Virus record (IMG/VR): IMGVR_UViG_3300050821_011366
Location: 1 to 42,379 of that record
DNA from: a virus
Strand: one strand, 5' to 3'
DNA length: 42,379 bases
The position numbers and the translations under genes were made by a program. Below are positions 37,960 through 42,379 of this stretch, in pieces (position 1 is the stretch's first letter; the number at the start of each line of letters is the position of its first letter). Under the pieces are notes generated by a model, which made no database searches, was not told the origin of the DNA, and was given only the letters and a program-made list of their open reading frames with translations.

Positions 37960-39222
37960 GTGGCTTTTCAGACCGACACATTTCAAAATGATTTGACGCA
38001 GCCGGGGTTCCCCGCGTTTCAGGTTATTGGTGTGCCTGTGTCGAACTCTTTAGGTACGAATCAGGAAGCTCTAGGGAGGATTGTTGGTAGTAAAGTAAAA
38101 AACTACGAAGCGGTGGGTCGTATAGTAGGGAGCCGCGTAAAGAATTATGAAGCGTTGGGAATAGTAAAGTCACTCAAGCCCAGCGACTACGAAATTCTTT
38201 CTGGACTAAGATTGGTTCGAGGTCACAATGAAGAGGCGTTGGGTACGATAAAAACGGGGCGCATAACGAACGAAGAAATTTTAGCTCAGCTCAGAGGTGT
38301 GCGAGGAGAAAATCAAGAAGCGCAAGGACTGGTCACGCGGGGGCGGACGTCCAATTATGAAGTACTCGCCAGTATTCTGCGGCAGCGAACTGCGAACTAC
38401 GAAGTGTTGTCCAGTGCAATAGCTGTCAGTCGAGCGCTGAGAACGAACTATGAAGCGTTGGGTAGAATTGTTTCTATGGGAAAAACGAATGAAGAGGCAC
38501 TAGGTTTAGTATCGTCGGGGAGGGGGGGAAATCAGGAAGCGCTCAAGTCTTTGAATCAGTTGCGCTTGTCGAACTACGAAGCGTTGAAAAGTCTTGCCCA
38601 GTTACGTGTAGAAACTTATGAAGTGCTGGGTCTGATTAAAACGCTGAGGAGAATAAACTACGAATCGTTGGCAACCGCCATTGGCGTGTCGAGAGCGTTG
38701 ACCAGTAATCAAGAAGCGCGTGGTCTAGTCGCACGTGGGCTGACCAGTAATCAGGAAGCTCTGGGTAGAATCCTTCGCGGGTTGTCGTCAAATTATGAAT
38801 CTTTGAAGAGTTTGGCACAGCAAAAAACGTCCAACGAAGAGGCGCTAAAGTCGATTTTGCCGCCGCGCTTGTCGAACTATGAAGCCAAAGGAACAGTGCT
38901 CAAGCAGCTGCTGTCAAATTACGAAGCAAGCGGGAAAGTATTTAGACAGTTGATTCACGACGAAGAAGCGCTCAAGGGAATTTTGCTGCGACAGAATGTA
39001 ACGAACGAAGAAGTTTTGTTAGGCGTTGCCAGGTTCTTGCGGTCGTTTGAAGAAGCTGCAGGCAAAGTAAGGCCGTTGGGTTTGTCGAATTATGAAGCCA
39101 GAGCGCTTACTTCTGCGTTGGTTCTTGTAGTACAGACTGTGCTTTCTTTGCAGGGTATCGTAGTTCAGAACGCATTGGTAACGCCGGGGTTGGTTGTGCA
39201 GAACGTTATTGTGGGTGAGTAA
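37960..39222 (+). CDS. Fiber-like protein built from 25 copies of a 14-residue repeat
   Basis: A 420-aa protein starting at GTG 37960 after GGGGAGAG. A short head (VAFQTDTFQNDLTQPGFPAF) of the FQ-rich type found in phage and host surface proteins is followed, from residue 33, by 25 tandem units of mostly 14 residues with core (N)(Y/Q/E)E(A)L, and a hydrophobic tail (LVVQTVLSLQGIVVQN). Glu is invariant in all units. The units are very helix-prone, so a long rod, perhaps a multimeric coiled assembly, is the best guess. No known repeat family is recognised and no signal peptide is present. It lies between exported proteins and a small structural protein. Confidence 0.72.
   Translation: MAFQTDTFQNDLTQPGFPAFQVIGVPVSNSLGTNQEALGRIVGSKVKNYEAVGRIVGSRVKNYEALGIVKSLKPSDYEILSGLRLVRGHNEEALGTIKTGRITNEEILAQLRGVRGENQEAQGLVTRGRTSNYEVLASILRQRTANYEVLSSAIAVSRALRTNYEALGRIVSMGKTNEEALGLVSSGRGGNQEALKSLNQLRLSNYEALKSLAQLRVETYEVLGLIKTLRRINYESLATAIGVSRALTSNQEARGLVARGLTSNQEALGRILRGLSSNYESLKSLAQQKTSNEEALKSILPPRLSNYEAKGTVLKQLLSNYEASGKVFRQLIHDEEALKGILLRQNVTNEEVLLGVARFLRSFEEAAGKVRPLGLSNYEARALTSALVLVVQTVLSLQGIVVQNALVTPGLVVQNVIVGE
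38056..39126 (+). repeat. 25 tandem 42-base units (14-residue protein repeat)
   Basis: The DNA repeats with a period of 42 bases: 22 units of 42, two of 51 and one of 45 (1071 bases). At protein level each unit reads x-N-(Y/Q/E)-E-A-L-x-x-(I/L)-x-x-x-x-x. Glu is present at position 4 in every unit; position 3 is Tyr 13 times, Glu 7 times and Gln 5 times. The two 17-residue units (numbers 9 and 15) share AI-x-VSRAL and stand six units apart, which suggests an older six-unit duplication. DNA identity between units is modest, so the array is old or under selection. Confidence 0.85.
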
Positions 39223-39567
39223 ATGGGCGTTCCGCAACGAATGGTGTTCACGAGAAAGAACGACCAGTTCATCGAAATCGATGGATTGCAAGATCCTACT
39301 ACGTTAACGTTCATAAACAACGCAATAGTCCTTGCGACGTTGGTGGACCAGTTTAATCAACCTGTAGCGGGTTGCATGGCCATTCCGTTGAATTTTCTGG
39401 CCGGTACGAGTGGAAACTATCGAGGACTTGTTGAGCAGACGTTCAATCCAACGTTGGGTACGGGGTATACTTTGCAGATTACAGCGTCGGCTCCGGGTCA
39501 AGGAAGTGACAGCACTGTCGACCTTTTTCTAGAAATTCCAGCGGTCGTTGTGGCGAGGGTCAGCTGA
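39223..39567 (+). CDS. Small beta-rich structural protein
   Basis: A 114-aa protein starting directly after the repeat-protein stop. VFTRKNDQFIEIDGLQDPTT, LATLVDQFNQPVAGC, GYTLQITASAPGQ: an Ig-like or tail-assembly beta-sandwich, typical of proteins next to tail genes. There is no exported signal. Confidence 0.55.
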   Translation: MGVPQRMVFTRKNDQFIEIDGLQDPTTLTFINNAIVLATLVDQFNQPVAGCMAIPLNFLAGTSGNYRGLVEQTFNPTLGTGYTLQITASAPGQGSDSTVDLFLEIPAVVVARVS

Positions 39568-40193
39568 TGAGCACCAGATGCTTTTTGATCGAGGACACGC
39601 ACAAGACCAAGCGGTGGTTGCGTCGCTACACCGATTCGTCGGCAGGAGAAAATCCGTGTCCGTTGGTTCCGGGTAAGTACTCTTATCACAATTCCATGGT
39701 CGAATTGGACGTGTTGGATCACGATGCAACTCACGATGACATTCACCCGTTGCCACACGACGACCCACGGTGGGTTAAAGTATGCGCCTGTGGCTACGAG
39801 TTCCAAGAAAAAGACCAGTGGCAGGTGTTTACTGACTCTATTTACAAGAGAGCTGACACAGGCGATGAGTTTCCGCTAAGAAACGCTCCTGTAGGTTCCA
39901 TGTGGTGGGCTCTTTGGCTGCCGAAAAATATGTATTGGGACAACAAAGAGGACGACAGCTTGTGCGTGAAGCTGCCTGACGGAACGGACTGGAACATCGA
40001 CAGTCGGTGTAACAATTGCGCGTTGCCGAACGACCGGACGCACAGGTGCTGGGGTAGAATGGGAACGCCGCCGAATGTCACAGCAGGAAAAATAGGAGCA
40101 ACATGCCCAGCTGGTGGTGGTTCAATTCAGTCGCCGAATTGGCATGGGCATTTGGTAAACGGCGAGTTGATACCAGTTGCGCCGTATCAGTGA
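39567..40193 (+). CDS. DUF6527-like zinc protein
   Basis: A 208-aa protein, coupled by TGATG. It matches the pattern of phage DUF6527-type proteins: CACGYEFQEKDQWQ, YKRADTGDEFPLRNAPVGSM, WWALWLPKN, CVKLPDGTDWNIDSRCNNC, HRCWGRMGTPP, ICATCPAGGGSIQSP-like end and HGHLVNGELIPV. Conserved Cys and His suggest a zinc site. These genes often sit in phage structural clusters; the role is unknown. Confidence 0.6.
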   Translation: MSTRCFLIEDTHKTKRWLRRYTDSSAGENPCPLVPGKYSYHNSMVELDVLDHDATHDDIHPLPHDDPRWVKVCACGYEFQEKDQWQVFTDSIYKRADTGDEFPLRNAPVGSMWWALWLPKNMYWDNKEDDSLCVKLPDGTDWNIDSRCNNCALPNDRTHRCWGRMGTPPNVTAGKIGATCPAGGGSIQSPNWHGHLVNGELIPVAPYQ

Positions 40194-40204
40194 AGGAGAT
40201 TGAA

Positions 40205-40669
40205 ATGAAAGTCCTAGCCCTGTTTTTGTTGTTGTCACCAAGCTTGGTTCTCTGCCAGGAGAAGCCGGACATGCCCACGCCCAAGGTTGCTCAGTCACCA
40301 GCAACTGTCGAGCATGTCCGGCTACAAAATACGTTGAACCAGCAATTGTCCCTGAAGCCGCACGCAGCGAACAGAGAGTTTTGGATAACGGTAGCTGCGA
40401 TGGAAGGGTCGGCAGTCTATGCCACAGTTGAAGCCCGTGGCTGTAGAAATCGCTTGGGTCCAGCACCGTGCGAAGAGCATTACGGTAGTCTGGTGGGATT
40501 CGAAATCGCCAGACATGTAGCGACGGTTGCCTTTGTCGCCTTGTACTATATGTGCAGAGACGATTTCGACAACAGTCGTTGGTGCAACGCATTGTCGTAT
40601 CCTGTAATAGTTCTAAACACGGGGTGGGCCATCAGACAGGAAACGGCGCATGCTGTTCGGAAAGATTAA
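40205..40669 (+). CDS. Exported small membrane-associated protein
   Basis: A 154-aa protein; ATG 40205 follows GAAGGAGATTGAA. Signal peptide (MKVLALFLLLSPSLVLCQ). The mature part has FWITVAAMEGSAVYATVEAR and IARHVATVAFVALYYMC, one or two further hydrophobic stretches, and several Cys (CRNRLG, PCEEHY, MCRDD, WCNAL). Similar proteins seem common in soil bacteria. It overlaps the next small gene. Confidence 0.6.
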   Translation: MKVLALFLLLSPSLVLCQEKPDMPTPKVAQSPATVEHVRLQNTLNQQLSLKPHAANREFWITVAAMEGSAVYATVEARGCRNRLGPAPCEEHYGSLVGFEIARHVATVAFVALYYMCRDDFDNSRWCNALSYPVIVLNTGWAIRQETAHAVRKD

Positions 40670-40796
40670 GCGGTGGTCTCAGGAGAACTACAGAGAGATT
40701 ATGCTGGTGGCCATGTTCGTTGAGATTTCGTTGATGGCCGTGTTGGTAGGGCTCGAGTTTGTTATGCTGCTCATCATGCTGGGAAGAATGAAATGA
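40650..40796 (+). CDS. 48-aa membrane peptide
   Basis: A short gene (ATG 40650) overlapping the previous gene by 20 bases and coupled to the next by ATGA. A basic start (MLFGKIKRWSQENYREI) is followed by a long hydrophobic helix (LVAMFVEISLMAVLVGLEFV). A holin-like or membrane-anchored peptide is possible. Confidence 0.5.
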   Translation: MLFGKIKRWSQENYREIMLVAMFVEISLMAVLVGLEFVMLLIMLGRMK

Positions 40797-41848
40797 ATCT
40801 GAGAAACTATATCGACGTGCAGAGCAAGAGAAACGTTCTAGCGCCAGTAGTACTGGACGACACGCCAGCGCCGTCTATAAAAGGTCCAGCCAGAGAGCCG
40901 CGTAACTGGTGGCGTCTGGGCGACACGTCCATTGCTGTTGCGCTTGCCACGCAAGGAAGATTGCATCCTGTCGAGCCAAAAGACTGGATGCACGCCGGTG
41001 GCCCGGGTAGCGGTCGTCACAAGGAGTTTGACGGTGTGTTGAAACCTGAAGACGGCTGGAAGCGAGAGTCAAGAAGACGCCAAAATTTTTGGGACAATCG
41101 TGGCGGTTTGAAGACAGTGTATAGTAAACCAGACCCTAGACCGGGCTACAGAAAAGGAGAGCAGCAAGTTCGTGTAGCTGATAACGGTCATTGGGAGCAT
41201 GTCTCGCACACGAGCCATGTAATTAGAGAGGGGGATGGAGCAAAAGCATTATCAGAGCATCTGACGTCGATTCATGCTGGCGGTCCCGGTTCCGGTTGCC
41301 GTGGCGACAATTGTGGTCGTCCGAAAAATCCGGGTGGACAGTTGTCGTGGGACAGAAAAGTAGTACAAAGGGAAGGTTTGAAGGTCGAGCGTAAAACAGG
41401 TCGCGTTACTATTCCTTTGCAAGCGCCGCCAAGGTCACAAGTCAAAACAGTTTCCCATGCTCCTGCGGGTTTCATTATCACGCAGTTGAAGACGCCGACT
41501 AGAGGTCGTCCGACGGGTTCGGGAGGTGGAACATGGAATCTGTTAAACCGAGAGAGCCCGCAAAAAGGTTCGTTCAAGCTAGAGCAAGAAAACGTCAAAG
41601 GCATGGGTTGGAAAGGCACAGCAACTATCTGGACCGCGAACAAAGTCGGGGGAGCGGAAGGTGCTGCGACGTCCGTCATAGCACTACGCGACGTCGGGAA
41701 GATGTCTGCGAGAGTAATGGAGATTCGGACTGAACAGTACAAAGAGATTGGCAACACGAACGTTTTTAAGTTTTCGAACATTGGGCAGGCGGCGGGGTTC
41801 TTGAAGTCACGTTACGGAGTAAGCTGGTCACTTCCGAGGAACAAATGA
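40793..41848 (+). CDS. AGGPGSG-motif protein, virion- or head-associated candidate
   Basis: A 351-aa basic protein. MHAGGPGSGRHKEF near residue 68 and IHAGGPGSGCRGDN near residue 162 divide it into three parts. The last part (KGMGWKGTATIWTANKVGGA, YKEIGNTNVFKFSNIGQAAG) looks globular. The same AGGPGSG motif is known as a linker in phage portal-adjacent or head-morphogenesis proteins, so a head-side role is likely. Coupled by ATGA on both ends. Confidence 0.55.
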   Translation: MNLRNYIDVQSKRNVLAPVVLDDTPAPSIKGPAREPRNWWRLGDTSIAVALATQGRLHPVEPKDWMHAGGPGSGRHKEFDGVLKPEDGWKRESRRRQNFWDNRGGLKTVYSKPDPRPGYRKGEQQVRVADNGHWEHVSHTSHVIREGDGAKALSEHLTSIHAGGPGSGCRGDNCGRPKNPGGQLSWDRKVVQREGLKVERKTGRVTIPLQAPPRSQVKTVSHAPAGFIITQLKTPTRGRPTGSGGGTWNLLNRESPQKGSFKLEQENVKGMGWKGTATIWTANKVGGAEGAATSVIALRDVGKMSARVMEIRTEQYKEIGNTNVFKFSNIGQAAGFLKSRYGVSWSLPRNK

Positions 41849-42042
41849 GCCTAGCCACAGCCGAAATCGTCCAGCAGTTGCATCCTGCCGAACTCGAGTA
41901 CGTGATGGAGCGGGCACTATCTGATGGTCCGTTTACTGTAGAGTCTATACAATGGAACGGACAAGAGAAAGATGTCGTCGTGAAATACAGAACGGGTCGA
42001 ACGAGAACGATTGCAGTTCCTTTGTGGAAGTTACGGAGCTAG
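41845..42042 (+). CDS. Small protein of unknown function
   Basis: A 65-aa protein: IVQQLHPAELEYVMERALSD, VESIQWNGQEKDVVVKYRTG. It starts by ATGA overlap and ends 2 bases before the next start. A small alpha-beta fold is likely. No family recognised. Confidence 0.55.
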   Translation: MSLATAEIVQQLHPAELEYVMERALSDGPFTVESIQWNGQEKDVVVKYRTGRTRTIAVPLWKLRS

Positions 42043-42044
42043 TT

Positions 42045-42314
42045 ATGAACATCCGTGAGCACATAGCTGTTGAACAGCTCAGAGCTGGCGGTCCCGGTAG
42101 CGGTCGCCACAAAGAACTGATTGAGAAGCAGCTCACCGGTACTCATATAGTTGATGGAAATAAAACAGTGAAAGGCGCCACTGTTCGTGAGCTTAAGAAT
42201 AATTTGAGAGGCGTTGTTCCACAGGACCAAAAGAAATTTATGAGTATGATGGACCAGCATGGTTTCAAGACGAGTTGGTCTACGCCATCGAACGCTTGGG
42301 TAGTTCATCATTAG
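42045..42314 (+). CDS. Second AGGPGSG-motif protein
   Basis: An 89-aa protein; ATG 42045 follows GGAGCTAGTT. After a short leader (MNIREHIAVEQLR) comes AGGPGSGRHKE, identical to the first copy in the 40793 gene, then a small alpha-beta part (TVRELKNNLRGVVPQDQKKF, HGFKTSWSTPSNAWVVHH). The shared motif suggests that both proteins are tethered or cut in the same way. Confidence 0.6.
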   Translation: MNIREHIAVEQLRAGGPGSGRHKELIEKQLTGTHIVDGNKTVKGATVRELKNNLRGVVPQDQKKFMSMMDQHGFKTSWSTPSNAWVVHH

Positions 42315-42324
42315 GAGCTAGTCA

Positions 42325-42379
42325 ATGTTGACCGACGTAGAAAAGCAGTGGTTGAACGACACGGCAATCGCAGCGACAA
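42325..42379 (+). CDS. Start of a gene running out of the window
   Basis: ATG 42325 after TTAGGAGCTAGTCA opens a frame (MLTDVEKQWLNDTAIAAT) to the window edge. Too short to identify. Confidence 0.5.
   Translation, partial: MLTDVEKQWLNDTAIAAT

Noticed and set aside
38056-39126. Regular repeats considered as a CRISPR array
   Set aside because: The period is 42 bases inside one open frame with no constant repeat/spacer pattern; it is a protein repeat.

Overview
The window looks like part of a large tailed-phage (or prophage) genome. All supported genes lie on the + strand, are packed tightly and mostly overlap by 1-4 bases (ATGA or TGATG junctions). A complete phage replisome sits beside small orphan genes and a virion-type surface-protein region. 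Many surface proteins carry Sec signal peptides and Ig/ASH/FnIII-like folds of a style common in soil Acidobacteriota, so an acidobacterial or other Gram-negative soil host is my guess, but this is inference only. No rRNA, tRNA or CRISPR was found, and no gap longer than about 200 bases lacks a gene.

Layout. (1) 1-4.3 kb: a partial Cys-rich gene, a DpdA-like transglycosylase, a free-standing HNH endonuclease, FolE, a DUF4031 protein, a beta-type sliding clamp and a cupin. DpdA plus FolE suggests 7-deazaguanine modification of the phage DNA. (2) 4.3-16.8 kb: an N-terminal UDG-like domain fused to a family A DNA polymerase that is interrupted by a LAGLIDADG intein, a candidate UvsY-like mediator, a gp32-like zinc SSB with a long charged tail, a RecA/UvsX recombinase, a DnaX-like clamp loader, a single-chain Mre11-Rad50 (SbcD-SbcC) fusion, a MazG/HisE-like NTP pyrophosphohydrolase and a Rossmann/SLOG-like protein. 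(3) 16.8-26.5 kb: the best sigma70-like promoter of the window, followed at once by an intrinsic terminator, then some 30 small genes (zinc ribbons, micro-ORFs, a YspA-type SLOG protein, a deoxyhypusine-synthase-like protein, a large protein with a MazG-like domain, a KGG-type protein). Codon use in 17-19 kb and 22.2-24 kb differs from the neighbours. (4) 26.5-29.1 kb: a 296-aa protein, then four membrane proteins and one small soluble one. One membrane protein keeps the residues of the plant/cyanobacterial ethylene-receptor sensor domain. (5) 29.1-40.8 kb: virion or surface proteins, at least eight with Sec signals, a two-HTH LuxR-type protein, and a fiber-like protein made of 25 copies of a 14-residue repeat. 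(6) 40.8 kb to the end: proteins sharing an AGGPGSG motif, probably next to the head genes beyond the window.

How the genes work together. The clamp, clamp loader, polymerase, SSB, recombinase, possible mediator and Mre11-Rad50 form one coupled replication-recombination block comparable to the T4 and SPO1 systems. FolE and DpdA would make and insert the modified base, and the NTP pyrophosphohydrolase would tune nucleotide pools. The most unusual items are the ethylene-receptor-like protein, the 14-residue repeat fiber, the Mre11-Rad50 fusion with a replaced metal ligand, the deoxyhypusine-synthase-like enzyme and the cluster of exported proteins. All functions are read from sequence motifs by eye; no database search was run.
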